A stretch of DNA of 64,000 nucleotides from JBGMEA01 sp041447245 (lineage in GTDB: Bacteria > Bacillota > Clostridia > Eubacteriales > Anaerofustaceae), in the NCBI GenBank assembly GCA_041447245.1, contig JBGMEA010000012.1, positions 248,001 to 312,000 of the forward strand. Reading direction: 5' to 3'. Positions 52,382 through 60,022 of the stretch are shown here, piece by piece. Within the stretch, counting starts at the first letter, position 1. The number at the start of each line of letters is the position of its first letter. The position numbers were made by a program, and so were the translations under genes. The notes beneath the pieces are model-generated. The model made no database searches. It was not told the DNA's origin and was given only the letters and a program-made list of their open reading frames with translations.

Positions 52382-54112
52382 ATGGAAGTGTTTGATTTTA
52401 CAAGTAGTGACTTTGATCTAATATCGTATGAGCATTTTTCTGCAAAGCAAAGAAAATCATATCAGGTCGGAAGTGAATCAGATGGAAAAATCAAAGTTAC
52501 TTTGACGAATGTTGATGATGTAATTGTGGAATGCATTTATAGGTTTTTGACAAAAGAAGAAATCTATAAAATGATTGTCGCAGATCAGTCATTGCAATTA
52601 AAAGGGATATATGTAAAAGATTTTGATATTACCGAAATTGTTAATTATAAGCAACATGAATTGAAAGATTTTGACGCACGGTTTAGTTTTTGGGATGGTA
52701 AGGTCTCGTTTCGAAAAGCAAAATTTGCTGATGGCAATGTATTATTTGAAAAATCAAGCTTTGGTGATGGTTTCTTGTCATTCGGGGAAGCAGTATTCGG
52801 GAAAGGGGAAGTGATATTTGAATCGGCTGAATTTGGAAACGGAGACGTATTATTTAACTTATCAAAATTTGGAGACGGCAATGTATCATTTCGAGGAGTA
52901 AAACTTGGAAAAGGAGATATGTTATTTACTGCAGCAAAATTTGGAGCTGGGAGCGTAACGTTTTGCGGATCCGAATTCGGAAACGGTGATGTGTTATTTG
53001 AATCAGCCGAATTTGGAGATGGAGATGTATTATTCTCTGCATCCAAATTTGGAGACGGAGACATCTTGTTTTGTGAAACCAAATTTGGAAACGGAAAAGT
53101 ATCATTTCATAATGCAGAATTTGGAAATGGAAAAGTATCATTTTGGAAAGCTGAATTCGGAGAAGGAGATGTATCATTTGATTCAGCTGAATTCACAGGT
53201 GATGTATCATTTGAATCGGCAGAATTTGGAAACGGGGCTGTTTCTTTTTGGAAAGCTAGATTTGGGGATGGGAAAATAACGTTTTGGAATGCTGAATTTG
53301 GGGTAGGAAAAGTATTGTTTTATTTTACAAAATTCGGTAACGGAAGTATTGATTTCAGTTCTGTTTCTGTAGGAAAGCTCGAATTTCATGGAGTGAAATT
53401 CCATTCCGACGTGGATATGCGATTGAAAAATGTGCAGCATGTGTTCATCGAAAATTGCATCATCGAAAAAACATTGAGATGTTCATTACCCGGTTGCACT
53501 CTATTATCGCTTCTTGATACAGCCATCCTGGGTCAAATCTATATTGATTGGGAGAAGTGTAATCTATTGCGTTTAATTGTCAATGGAATTGTACGATATC
53601 CGGATAAAGGGGAGAATAAAGAAAGAAATTTTACAGCAGATGAACTCGCCTCCCAATTCCGCATGCTCAAAGAAAACTTTCACAACATCGGATATTATGA
53701 TGACGAGGACAAAGCATATTATGCTTACATGCATTATAAACGTCTTGCATTGAAGGATGAACAACCGAAAGGATTAAAAGCAAAATGCAGAAATCGTTTC
53801 CGAAGAGCCTTCTACTCTTTGTTTGAGAAGATCGGCGGCTTCGGAACGAAACCGCTCAGCGTCCTCGCATGGGCGGCAGGCTTCCTTGTCGGGTTCGGAC
53901 TCTTGCAGGCGGTTTTTATGGATGCGGCATCCGTTTGGATGAAGCTGCTGAAGGGCTGTTACTTCAGCACTATTACATTCTTTACCATCGGCTACGGAGA
54001 CGTGCTGCCTGCCAACGCTTGGTCGGCTGTGCTGTCGGGTGCGGAAGGGTTTGTGGGGGTGGTGCTGATGTCCTACTTCACCGTCGCTCTGGTGCGAAAA
54101 CTGCTGAGATAA
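52382..54112 (+). CDS. Tandem-repeat (beta-solenoid-like) protein fused to a two-helix potassium channel pore
   Basis: A 576-residue protein with three parts. Residues 1-114 are a mixed region without a known domain. Residues 115-329 hold 18 tandem units of 12 residues (one of 11), consensus FGNGDVLFESAE, in which Phe1, Gly2, Gly4 and Phe8 are nearly fixed; this looks like a regular beta-solenoid and is related in style to pentapeptide-repeat proteins. A linker (330-485, with YYAYMHYKRLA) leads to TM1 (about 490-512), a pore helix and the filter TIGYGD (535-540), and TM2 (about 547-572). The last part is a KcsA/Ion_trans_2-type K+ channel. The solenoid part is visibly richer in AT than the pore part and its neighbours. 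ATG 52382 with GAGGG. Confidence 0.88.
   Translation: MEVFDFTSSDFDLISYEHFSAKQRKSYQVGSESDGKIKVTLTNVDDVIVECIYRFLTKEEIYKMIVADQSLQLKGIYVKDFDITEIVNYKQHELKDFDARFSFWDGKVSFRKAKFADGNVLFEKSSFGDGFLSFGEAVFGKGEVIFESAEFGNGDVLFNLSKFGDGNVSFRGVKLGKGDMLFTAAKFGAGSVTFCGSEFGNGDVLFESAEFGDGDVLFSASKFGDGDILFCETKFGNGKVSFHNAEFGNGKVSFWKAEFGEGDVSFDSAEFTGDVSFESAEFGNGAVSFWKARFGDGKITFWNAEFGVGKVLFYFTKFGNGSIDFSSVSVGKLEFHGVKFHSDVDMRLKNVQHVFIENCIIEKTLRCSLPGCTLLSLLDTAILGQIYIDWEKCNLLRLIVNGIVRYPDKGENKERNFTADELASQFRMLKENFHNIGYYDDEDKAYYAYMHYKRLALKDEQPKGLKAKCRNRFRRAFYSLFEKIGGFGTKPLSVLAWAAGFLVGFGLLQAVFMDAASVWMKLLKGCYFSTITFFTIGYGDVLPANAWSAVLSGAEGFVGVVLMSYFTVALVRKLLR
52724..53368 (+). repeat. 36-bp coding tandem repeat, 18 units
   Basis: The DNA of the 12-residue units repeats every 36 bases with a Phe-Gly-x-Gly start (TTTGGAGAYGGA and variants). 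One unit near 53192 is 33 bases. This is coding repetition, not a CRISPR array. Confidence 0.9.
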
Positions 54113-54184
54113 TGGTTCGTTGCAATCGGATTTCAGTCGGGAATGGATGTATTTCCAATAAGTTCTGATATATCGCTCAGATAA

Positions 54185-54213
54185 TTGACTATTCAATATC
54201 GCGGCGATATACT
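54185..54213 (+). promoter_or_regulatory. Promoter with internal dyad for azoR
   Basis: TTGACT (54185-54190), 17-base spacer, TATACT (54208-54213). The spacer and -10 contain a perfect dyad ATATCG, CGG, CGATAT (54196-54210) that could bind a redox or quinone-responsive repressor. Confidence 0.65.
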
Positions 54214-54277
54214 ACCCTTGTAATGTTGTTTGATAATAGAATGATTAAAAAAAACAACATGGAAAGGGGACTGATTT

Positions 54278-54880
54278 ATGAGTAAAGTACTGTATATCAA
54301 AGCGAACTCCAAACCGGAGGAACTGTCCAGAACATTCCGCATTTCAAACAAATTCATTGAGGCGTACAAAAAAGAACATCCACAGGATGAAATCCAGGTG
54401 ATTGACCTTTATAAAGAAAACCTTATCTTTCTTCCGGAGTCTTCCGTATTAGCGCACGCGATGGCAGCGACTGACGCACAGAATGACCCGATTCTGAAAT
54501 ATGCATATCAGTTTCTGGAAGCAGACAAATATGTTTTTGCAGAACCGTTGTGGAATCTCGGAATTCCTGCAGTGCTCAAAGCTTATATTGATTACATTTC
54601 CGTCTCCGGCGTAACATTCCGTTATACGGCGGAAGGTCCGGTCGGAATGTGCCAAAACAAACCGGCTGTGAATATCACCGGACGAGGCGGTACGTATTCA
54701 TCGGGGCCGATGGCGGAATACGAAATGGGGGACAGGTACTTGCGCACCATTTGTCGTTTTCTGGGTATCTGCAACTTTACAACCATCACTGCCGAAAATT
54801 TGGATGTGATCGGTTCGGATGTGGACGCGATTGTCGGGAAAGCAATTGCGGAAGCGGAAGCATTGGCAAAGAAATTCTAA
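54278..54880 (+). CDS. azoR: FMN-dependent NADH-azoreductase
   Basis: AzoR reduces azo compounds and quinones in the cytoplasm with NADH and FMN. The 200-residue protein has the flavodoxin-like fold with LYIKANSKPEELSRTF (about 5-20, FMN phosphate site), PLWNLGIPAVLKAYIDYISVSGVTFRY (about 88-114) and INITGRGGTYSSG-like VNITGRGGTYSSGPMA (about 126-141, FMN ring site). All are typical of AzoR. GGAAAGGGGAC precedes the ATG at 54278. It has its own promoter and terminator, a single-gene unit that probably responds to electrophiles. Confidence 0.93.
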   Translation: MSKVLYIKANSKPEELSRTFRISNKFIEAYKKEHPQDEIQVIDLYKENLIFLPESSVLAHAMAATDAQNDPILKYAYQFLEADKYVFAEPLWNLGIPAVLKAYIDYISVSGVTFRYTAEGPVGMCQNKPAVNITGRGGTYSSGPMAEYEMGDRYLRTICRFLGICNFTTITAENLDVIGSDVDAIVGKAIAEAEALAKKF

Positions 54881-54888
54881 AATTGGGA

Positions 54889-54916
54889 AAGGGCTCTTAA
54901 TCAGAGCTCTTTTTTA
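54889..54916 (+). terminator. Intrinsic terminator after azoR
   Basis: Stem AAAGGGCTC/GAGCTCTTT (one G-T pair) with a 7-base loop and T run. Confidence 0.75.
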
Positions 54917-55043
54917 TTTTGCAATCCGAAAATGAATGGTTTGCGGGTGTTTGTTTCTAAGGGTTTGTGGAATCGGTATATCGCGGTTATTGAAACGGGT
55001 GCTTTCAAATTGGCGCAGCACGAATAATCATTCGGATACTCTA

Positions 55044-55072
55044 TTGACCGACTGAAAAGACTTTGCTATACT
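55044..55072 (+). promoter_or_regulatory. SigA-type promoter
   Basis: TTGACC (55044-55049), 17-base spacer, TATACT (55067-55072), for the gene at 55122. Confidence 0.75.
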
Positions 55073-55121
55073 TAATACAGTAATTTAGTAAATCAGTAAA
55101 TAAAATAAATGAGGGGTAACC

Positions 55122-55601
55122 ATGAAAATACCGACAACCTTAAAGCATAAGCCCGTGATCGTCGCGGATGATTATGAAAAAATCGACGGCAGATACGCCT
55201 ACCATTCCGATGCGAAAGGACTGACGCTGGGGCTTGCCCAGTGGAACGACCGCGGAAAGGTGGACATCTCAGCGAAAGTGTGGCGCTATACGGGCGAGAA
55301 ATGGTCGCGCCAGTCGGAGGAGATGCCCCTGCACCGTGTGCTGGATATGGCGATTCTCGAATGCCGTGCTCTGCAGTATTTCCGCGAAGCGTACCGCATG
55401 CCGAAGCTGTACGATGCCGAACAGCCCGTGATCGACCGCATTGGTTTGCAGGGAGACGCGATGACGGTTGCAGTCTGCACGGATAATGAAAAGATCGACG
55501 AAGACATTCAGCTGTTTGCCGCAGCCTTGGCGGAAGACGGGGAAATTATCGGCGAACGGCTCAGAACGTTGTCCTCAATATTAAAAGAAATGGGATATTG
55601 A
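55122..55601 (+). CDS. Uncharacterised protein, DUF6530-like
   Basis: The 159-residue soluble protein opens with HKPVIVADDYEKIDGRYAYH and GLTLGLAQWNDRGK (about 32-45), a pattern I associate with DUF6530, and continues with VWRYTGEKWSRQSEEMPLHR (about 53-72), a helix with LECRALQYFREAY, and an acidic C-terminal helix. No catalytic motif is visible. ATG 55122 behind GAGGGG. It overlaps or abuts the next small gene by a few bases, so the two are co-translated. Function unknown. Confidence 0.6.
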   Translation: MKIPTTLKHKPVIVADDYEKIDGRYAYHSDAKGLTLGLAQWNDRGKVDISAKVWRYTGEKWSRQSEEMPLHRVLDMAILECRALQYFREAYRMPKLYDAEQPVIDRIGLQGDAMTVAVCTDNEKIDEDIQLFAAALAEDGEIIGERLRTLSSILKEMGY

Positions 55602-55609
55602 TAGCGAAG

Positions 55610-55957
55610 ATGGAAGATCGAAAAAAAACAAAAAAAGAACTGACCAGCGCTTACAAACAAAAGCCGGAGGAGGGCGGGGTGTTTCTCATCCGCAATACGG
55701 CGACGGGGAAAGTGCTGCTTGATTCCTCGCCAAATTTGGCGGGACAAAAAAACCGCTTTGAGTTTGCGAAAGCAACAAAGAGCTGCATCCATAAAAAACT
55801 CGAGAAAGACTGGAAAACATACGGCTGCGACGCATTCGAGTTTGAAGTGCTGGAAGAACTAAGGCAAGGCGATGCTCAATCGTCCTCTGAATTTGCGGAG
55901 GATGTGAAAACGCTCCTGGAAATTTGGGAGGAGAAATTTTCCGGGGATCGTTATTGA
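55610..55957 (+). CDS. GIY-YIG-like small protein
   Basis: A 115-residue basic protein with the segment GGVFLIRNTATGKVLLDSSPNLAG (about 22-45, shown in part as GVFLIRNTATGKV), where VFLIRN replaces GIY and LLDSS replaces YIG, so it is a divergent GIY-YIG-fold protein. The N terminus is Lys-rich (KKTKKELTSAYKQKP) and the C terminus acidic. Loss of the Tyr pair suggests weak or no nuclease activity. Start ATG 55610; an in-frame TTG at 55598 that overlaps the previous stop is an alternative. Co-transcribed with the gene upstream. Confidence 0.6.
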   Translation: MEDRKKTKKELTSAYKQKPEEGGVFLIRNTATGKVLLDSSPNLAGQKNRFEFAKATKSCIHKKLEKDWKTYGCDAFEFEVLEELRQGDAQSSSEFAEDVKTLLEIWEEKFSGDRY

Positions 55958-56000
55958 TTCGGTAAAGAGAAAGCGGAATGCAATTCCCTGAGAAAGGCAT

Positions 56001-56041
56001 CATAACTCTGCTTGACAACTTTGAGTTATGTGAGATAAGAT
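56001..56041 (+). promoter_or_regulatory. Promoter with flanking inverted repeat
   Basis: TTGACA (56012-56017) and TAAGAT (56036-56041), 18-base spacer. An 8-bp inverted repeat CATAACTC/GAGTTATG (56001-56008, 56023-56030) brackets the -35. Confidence 0.6.
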
Positions 56042-56076
56042 AATAAGGTATTAATCAGGGAAAGGTGGAATGAAGA

Positions 56077-56358
56077 ATGACACAACAAACTCCTCAGCCA
56101 CAGCAACAGAATGACGGGAAAGCCATTGCGTCATTGGTACTTGGCATCTTGGCCGCAGTTTGCGTTTTCTTCGGTTACGGTGCACTTTTGGGTATCGTGC
56201 TTGGAGTCGTGGGACTTATTTTAGGTATTATGTCTAAAAAAGAACAGCCCTCCGGAATGGCAACCGCAGGCATTGTATTGAGCATTATCGCTATCGCGAT
56301 ATGCGTGATCGGATTTATTGCATGTGTGGCATGCGTATCCGCAATGGCTGCTTATTAA
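56077..56358 (+). CDS. DUF4190 small membrane protein
   Basis: A 93-residue protein: a Gln/Pro-rich cytoplasmic N terminus (1-14), then KAIASLVLGILAAVCVFFGYGALLGIVLGVVGLILGIMSKK (about 15-55, two helices shown in part as LVLGIL and IVLGVVGLILG) and a third hydrophobic stretch (about 63-90). This is the common DUF4190 layout of small Firmicute membrane proteins, whose role is unknown. ATG 56077 behind AAAGGTGG. Controlled by a promoter with a bracketing inverted repeat, and closed by a terminator, so it is a single-gene unit. Confidence 0.8.
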   Translation: MTQQTPQPQQQNDGKAIASLVLGILAAVCVFFGYGALLGIVLGVVGLILGIMSKKEQPSGMATAGIVLSIIAIAICVIGFIACVACVSAMAAY

Positions 56359-56374
56359 AAACAGTCGGAATCGG

Positions 56375-56408
56375 GAAGGGAATGATTGTTCCCTTCTTTT
56401 CTTTTTTT
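56375..56408 (+). terminator. Intrinsic terminator
   Basis: Stem GAAGGGAA/TTCCCTTC with a 6-base loop, followed by a T-rich tract. Confidence 0.8.
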
Positions 56409-56427
56409 CGGAGTCAGGAGAATTTTT

Positions 56428-57189
56428 ATGCTACCTTACTTTCAGATCGGATCTTATCAACTGCCGACATACGGATTGATGATTTTAATCGGGTTTGCGC
56501 TCGGTATTTTGGTTGCGGTGAAACGACCCGCCATATCCGGATTGCAGCGGGATGATATTTTTTATTCGTTTCTTTACGGAGCCATCGGAACGGTGGTCGG
56601 TGCAAAGCTGCTGTATCTTGCGATCACGCTTCCCGTGATGATGCGATCGGCATCCTTTGTCTTTTCGTGGGACACGATTGTGGAATTGTTACGATACGGG
56701 TTTGTTTTCTATGGAGGTGTGATCGGAGCAATTCTTGGATTTTTTCTTTATGCCAAGCAATATAAGCTGCAATTTTTCCCGCTTTTGGAAAATGCGGTGC
56801 CGTCGATTCCTCTTATTCATTCCATCGGACGCATCGGTTGTTTTTTGGCAGGATGCTGCTACGGAAAACCGATGGATCCTCCATGGGGGGTATACTTCAA
56901 TCCCGAATCGGTTGCGCCTTGCGGTGTTGCGTTGTTTCCGGTACAGTTGCTGGAATCCGGAATCAATCTCGTTTTGTTTTTTCTGTTGTTTGCATACTCG
57001 AGAAAACCGAGACGGGAAGGGCAGATTCTCGGCTTTTACCTGGCTTTTTACGCCGTGGAACGTTTTTTTCTGGAATATCTTCGATACGATGAGATCAGGG
57101 GCATTTTTTGGGGACTGTCGACTTCACAATGGATCAGCCTCATCCTCCTTCCGGTTGGACTGTATTTACTGTTGAGAAAAAGAAAATAG
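56428..57189 (+). CDS. lgt: Prolipoprotein diacylglyceryl transferase
   Basis: Lgt attaches diacylglycerol to the lipobox Cys of lipoproteins. The 253-residue membrane protein has about seven helices and the conserved stretches IGSYQLPTYGLMILIGFALG, RYGFVFYGGVIGAILGFFLY, and HSIGRIGCFLAGCCYGKP (about 131-148, with the catalytic Arg and a His-x5 pair), ending with FYLAFYAVERFFLEYLRYD. In this window it would process the TlpA-like lipoprotein at 36847. ATG 56428 behind AGGAG is preferred to an upstream TTG. Ended by a bidirectional terminator. Confidence 0.92.
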   Translation: MLPYFQIGSYQLPTYGLMILIGFALGILVAVKRPAISGLQRDDIFYSFLYGAIGTVVGAKLLYLAITLPVMMRSASFVFSWDTIVELLRYGFVFYGGVIGAILGFFLYAKQYKLQFFPLLENAVPSIPLIHSIGRIGCFLAGCCYGKPMDPPWGVYFNPESVAPCGVALFPVQLLESGINLVLFFLLFAYSRKPRREGQILGFYLAFYAVERFFLEYLRYDEIRGIFWGLSTSQWISLILLPVGLYLLLRKRK

Positions 57190-57211
57190 GGTTAATACCA
57201 ACGAAAGTATC

Positions 57212-57247
57212 AAAAAGCACTCCGTTCTTTAAAGTACGGAGTGCTTT
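57212..57247. terminator. Bidirectional terminator after lgt
   Basis: A 12-bp stem (AAAGCACTCCGT and ACGGAGTGCTTT) with a 10-base loop between convergent genes. Confidence 0.8.
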
Positions 57248-57257
57248 GTATTTCTTT

Positions 57258-58352
57258 TTAGTTTCTGCCGTAGAGTTTGTTGTAATAATTCAGAGAGTAG
57301 TTGTAAAGTTCGTCACGGGCAATGGCTTCCTGAGGCATCGCTTCGGGTCCCATCACTTCCGTCATGAGCCAGCACATGACGCGTCCGTTTGCACCGAAAT
57401 GATCCACAAAATCGCGCACTGCCTTTCTTATTTGTTCTTCATTCCAGTCTTTTTCGATTATCAGCCGGAATGCAAAACTCATCTCTTTCCCATAGGTTTC
57501 GTGAAGGAAATCAGGGTCATTGATACCGAATTGGGGAGTCCACATATCAATGCCCATTTCGATCATCATCGGAACATATTGAATATTTTTCCCGCAGGAA
57601 TGCAGTTCTATAAATTTCCCCTGATCTTTCAGGTAGCCAAGAAACCGTTTTGTCGCGGGCATAATTTGTTCGCGGAACATATCGTTTGAAAAGAATCCCA
57701 TACGCTGAGTGCCCCAATCGTCATGATAGAGCACGCCGTCCACTCTGCCGTAGTTGTCGAAAATCTTACCGCAGGACTCAATCTTATAATCAGCCATTTT
57801 CTCAAAGAAATCTTCCAATAATTCCGGTTCCTCGTAAAAAGCGGTCAGACTTTCGTCAAACGGGATCATTTCGTGTAAGCGTTCGAAAATTCCTTCAACG
57901 CATTCATAAATGTGTGGTCTGTCGGGATCAAGCAGTTTCTGAATCTTCTGTCCATCGGCATTGAAATCCACCAGAGAAAGATCGGGCCAGTCCAATTCTT
58001 CTTTCCATTTTGCAAAATCGGAGATCGTTCGGGTGCCCGGTTTTGTGATCATTCCGCCCACTTTTTCTACCATAATCCAATTCACGCCCCACCAGTCGTA
58101 TCCATCCACTTCCGGCACGGGATGCTCTTCCATCGCGTCCGGCCAAACAATATTGGATTCGTGGAAATATGCCGGCATCCAGTACGGCTGCTGTCCCTTG
58201 ACGCAGCGGATATAATTTTCCCTCACGCTGATCGCACGCTTTTCGATTGGGGGTTTCGGTTGCTGAAAGATCCAGGGAAAGCTTCCTTCCGATTGCCATG
58301 CCTTCGAGTAATCGCGGTTTGCCGCGACTTCCATAAATTTGCCCATCATCAT
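57258..58352 (-). CDS. URO-D-like cobamide methyltransferase-type protein with intact HxC
   Basis: A 364-residue protein of the URO-D/MtaA superfamily. It carries KFIELHSCGKNIQYVPMMIE (about 248-267), with the HxC zinc or metal site intact as His-Ser-Cys-Gly, and MGIDMWTPQF just after, plus an N-terminal segment with EVDGYDWWGVNWIMVEKVGG (about 82-101). Such proteins transfer methyl groups between corrinoid proteins and thiols or demethylate methoxylated aromatics; the actual partner is not in the window. ATG 58352 with AAGGAG. An extended -10 (TGGTATAAT) lies about 40 bases upstream, with an AT dyad TAATTAT/ATAATTA beside it. Confidence 0.82.
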   Translation of the reverse strand: MMMGKFMEVAANRDYSKAWQSEGSFPWIFQQPKPPIEKRAISVRENYIRCVKGQQPYWMPAYFHESNIVWPDAMEEHPVPEVDGYDWWGVNWIMVEKVGGMITKPGTRTISDFAKWKEELDWPDLSLVDFNADGQKIQKLLDPDRPHIYECVEGIFERLHEMIPFDESLTAFYEEPELLEDFFEKMADYKIESCGKIFDNYGRVDGVLYHDDWGTQRMGFFSNDMFREQIMPATKRFLGYLKDQGKFIELHSCGKNIQYVPMMIEMGIDMWTPQFGINDPDFLHETYGKEMSFAFRLIIEKDWNEEQIRKAVRDFVDHFGANGRVMCWLMTEVMGPEAMPQEAIARDELYNYSLNYYNKLYGRN

Positions 58353-58472
58353 ACACTCCTTACGTTTCTACTAATTATGTATATATAATTATACCATATC
58401 GGTACTGCATATGCTCAAATAAATTATTAAAAAAAAATCGGATTCAAATATGCTTTGCTATGGACGAAACAA

Positions 58473-58498
58473 TAAAAAAACGCTTCCGCAAAGAAGCG
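58473..58498 (-). terminator. Intrinsic terminator after the DUF3786 gene
   Basis: Stem CGCTTC/GAAGCG with a 6-base loop and seven T on the minus strand. Confidence 0.75.
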
Positions 58499-58514
58499 CC
58501 CGTCTGATACTGAT

Positions 58515-59138
58515 TCAATCCGCATTTTCGTTTTCGATGAGTTTTTTTGCAAGGCGCATGCCGAGCCCGATGATGCTTTCGATATGGAGCAATTGAGAAA
58601 TCAACGGATCATACAGAATCGTCGCATTTGCTGCGAACTCTTCATCGCCCTCCCATATCGCCGCACAGAGAGGGATCAAAGGGAACGCCTCAAATGTTGC
58701 GGAGCTGTCACCCATATGGGAAGGAACTCCGTGCAAGCCCTGCACCGCCTCGGCAAATTTTCGGAGATCTTTGCCGAATGCCGAGATCAATGCCAGGATC
58801 GCATCTTTGTGAAAGGCGGGATAAAACAGTGCCCCTCCGTTCGGAATCTCTTTCAGACTGACCCATTGCCCCGACGCCGTATATTCACACGGAAGTTGGG
58901 AGAATGTCAGGTAATGCAAAATCAGAATCGCATCGTCAATCGGCGGAATCGATCCGTCGCTGCATTTGCTCACCGTTTTGTTTACGCAATCAACCCGATA
59001 CGCTTCCCCGAAATACGGCACCGTAAAACAATGTGTTTCGGTGCAATAGTCAACATGCAAAAAAACCGCAATATCATGCGGTTCCCGTTGGAAAAGATCG
59101 TCAAATCCTTTGTCGTAGGCAATTCGGTAGTTACTCAT
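58515..59138 (-). CDS. DUF3786 protein
   Basis: A 207-residue soluble protein with the DUF3786 order: an N-terminal helix, a strand region with YRVDCVNKTV, ILILHYLTFSQL (about 70-81), GGALFYPAF (about 102-110) and the best-conserved end FPLIPLCAAIWEGDEEF (about 152-168) followed by ILYDPLISQLLHIESI. DUF3786 proteins are found mainly in anaerobes that use cobamides and are suspected to bind a tetrapyrrole or corrinoid. The neighbour on the same strand 162 bases away is a URO-D-like gene, which fits. ATG 59138 behind GGAG. A 69-residue gene precedes it by 14 bases. Confidence 0.85.
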   Translation of the reverse strand: MSNYRIAYDKGFDDLFQREPHDIAVFLHVDYCTETHCFTVPYFGEAYRVDCVNKTVSKCSDGSIPPIDDAILILHYLTFSQLPCEYTASGQWVSLKEIPNGGALFYPAFHKDAILALISAFGKDLRKFAEAVQGLHGVPSHMGDSSATFEAFPLIPLCAAIWEGDEEFAANATILYDPLISQLLHIESIIGLGMRLAKKLIENENAD

Positions 59139-59152
59139 ATCGATTCTCCGGC

Positions 59153-59362
59153 TTAGTTTTTTCGCTTATCCAGCAGCGGCTTGATCCGATCTGTCAGTTC
59201 CTGCGTTGGATTAATCTGCACAAAATATCCGGTTTGATAGAACTTATCGCAATCCGTTTCATACAGTACGTTTTCGGTGGATAAATTGATGAGTGCATAT
59301 TTCTTTTTTTGAATTTGTACCAAATAGCTGCTGTCGGAGCGCTGAGCCAAAATTTTTATCAT
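59153..59362 (-). CDS. Small hypothetical protein upstream of the DUF3786 gene
   Basis: A 69-codon frame from ATG 59362 to 59153. The product is charged with a few hydrophobic strands (MIKILAQRSDSSYLVQI, VLYETDCDKFYQTGYFVQI) and looks like a small mixed alpha/beta domain. No ribosome site is evident, and a TTG at 59392 is an alternative start. It sits 14 bases before the DUF3786 gene, which makes a shared transcript likely. I do not recognise it. Confidence 0.45.
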   Translation of the reverse strand: MIKILAQRSDSSYLVQIQKKKYALINLSTENVLYETDCDKFYQTGYFVQINPTQELTDRIKPLLDKRKN

Positions 59363-59398
59363 GGTATAAGTTTCCGTTTCAGTTCGTATCAATCGTAT

Positions 59399-59557
59399 AA
59401 AAAACCCGAATTATATAAATTCGGGCTGAAAATCTCATGCTGAGGATCGTTCATGAACCGCTGGCGGAAAGCGGAGCGATTTATTAGGACGTGAAGCGGA
59501 TTTTGAAAAAAAAGATGAAGATCCGCAACGGTTCACAAACGAGGAGTTGATGTTTGA
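59399..59557 (-). ncRNA. Predicted structured small RNA, family unknown
   Basis: On the minus strand a promoter (TTTTCA at 59591-59586, 17-base spacer, TATAAT at 59568-59563) is followed about 158 bases later by a perfect terminator (CCCGAATT/AATTCGGG, 5-base loop, six T). The interval has no credible reading frame. It contains an 11-bp helix (59530-59540 with 59449-59459, two G-U pairs) enclosing smaller hairpins (GCGGAT/ATCCGC and CCGCT/AGCGG), and a free 5' part with ACTCCTC, complementary to ribosome sites. 6S-type RNA is an alternative but its central-bubble pattern is not evident. Confidence 0.55.
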
Positions 59558-59562
59558 TTGTG

Positions 59563-59591
59563 ATTATAGCACAACGTTTTCACGTTGAAAA
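59563..59591 (-). promoter_or_regulatory. Promoter for the predicted ncRNA
   Basis: Minus strand: TTTTCA (59591-59586), 17-base spacer, TATAAT (59568-59563). Confidence 0.55.
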
Positions 59592-59963
59592 CCCTTTTTA
59601 TCCATAAAAAAAAAGAAATGTAAACGTTTTATATAACAATTTGCATATTCAAAAATACGCTCGATTATGGCGCTTAAAAGATGAATTAAGCATTAATTAT
59701 ATAATAAGTATTTAGAAAAATACAATTATGTAAGTAATAAAATCGCATAAAAGTTGCGTAGGCAACGATACTTGCTGCCTTATTTTGTTTATGGACAATG
59801 ATAATCAATATTGCAAAATAAAAAATTGAATTGTTTGTAATTGATTTTCTTGGCGTAAATCGTTGGAGATGCTAAAGTAAAAGCAAGAAATTTATTTATT
59901 TTGTGTAAAACAAGAATCATTCAAATCACAGCAGAGTACTTTTCGACCGATCAGAAAAAGGAC
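59592..59963. other. 372-bp AT-rich stretch without a gene
   Basis: Very AT-rich DNA between the ncRNA promoter and the promoter of the J-like genes. I see no open frame with a ribosome site; a GTTGCGTAGGCAAC hairpin (59755-59768) is the only local structure. Confidence 0.6.
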
Positions 59964-59991
59964 TTGCAAACACGCGGGAATAGTTTATAAT
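59964..59991 (+). promoter_or_regulatory. Promoter for the J-like gene pair
   Basis: TTGCAA (59964-59969), 16-base spacer, TATAAT (59986-59991). Confidence 0.7.
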
Positions 59992-60022
59992 GAATATAAA
60001 TAAGAAGGCAGAGGTGAGCAAT

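Noticed and set aside
52724..53368. 36-bp tandem repeats that could suggest a CRISPR array
   Set aside because: The units abut without spacers, stay in one long reading frame and encode a conserved 12-residue motif; there are no cas genes.
59755..59768. GTTGCGTAGGCAAC hairpin as a tRNA or attachment site
   Set aside because: It is too short, has no cloverleaf around it and no integrase is nearby.
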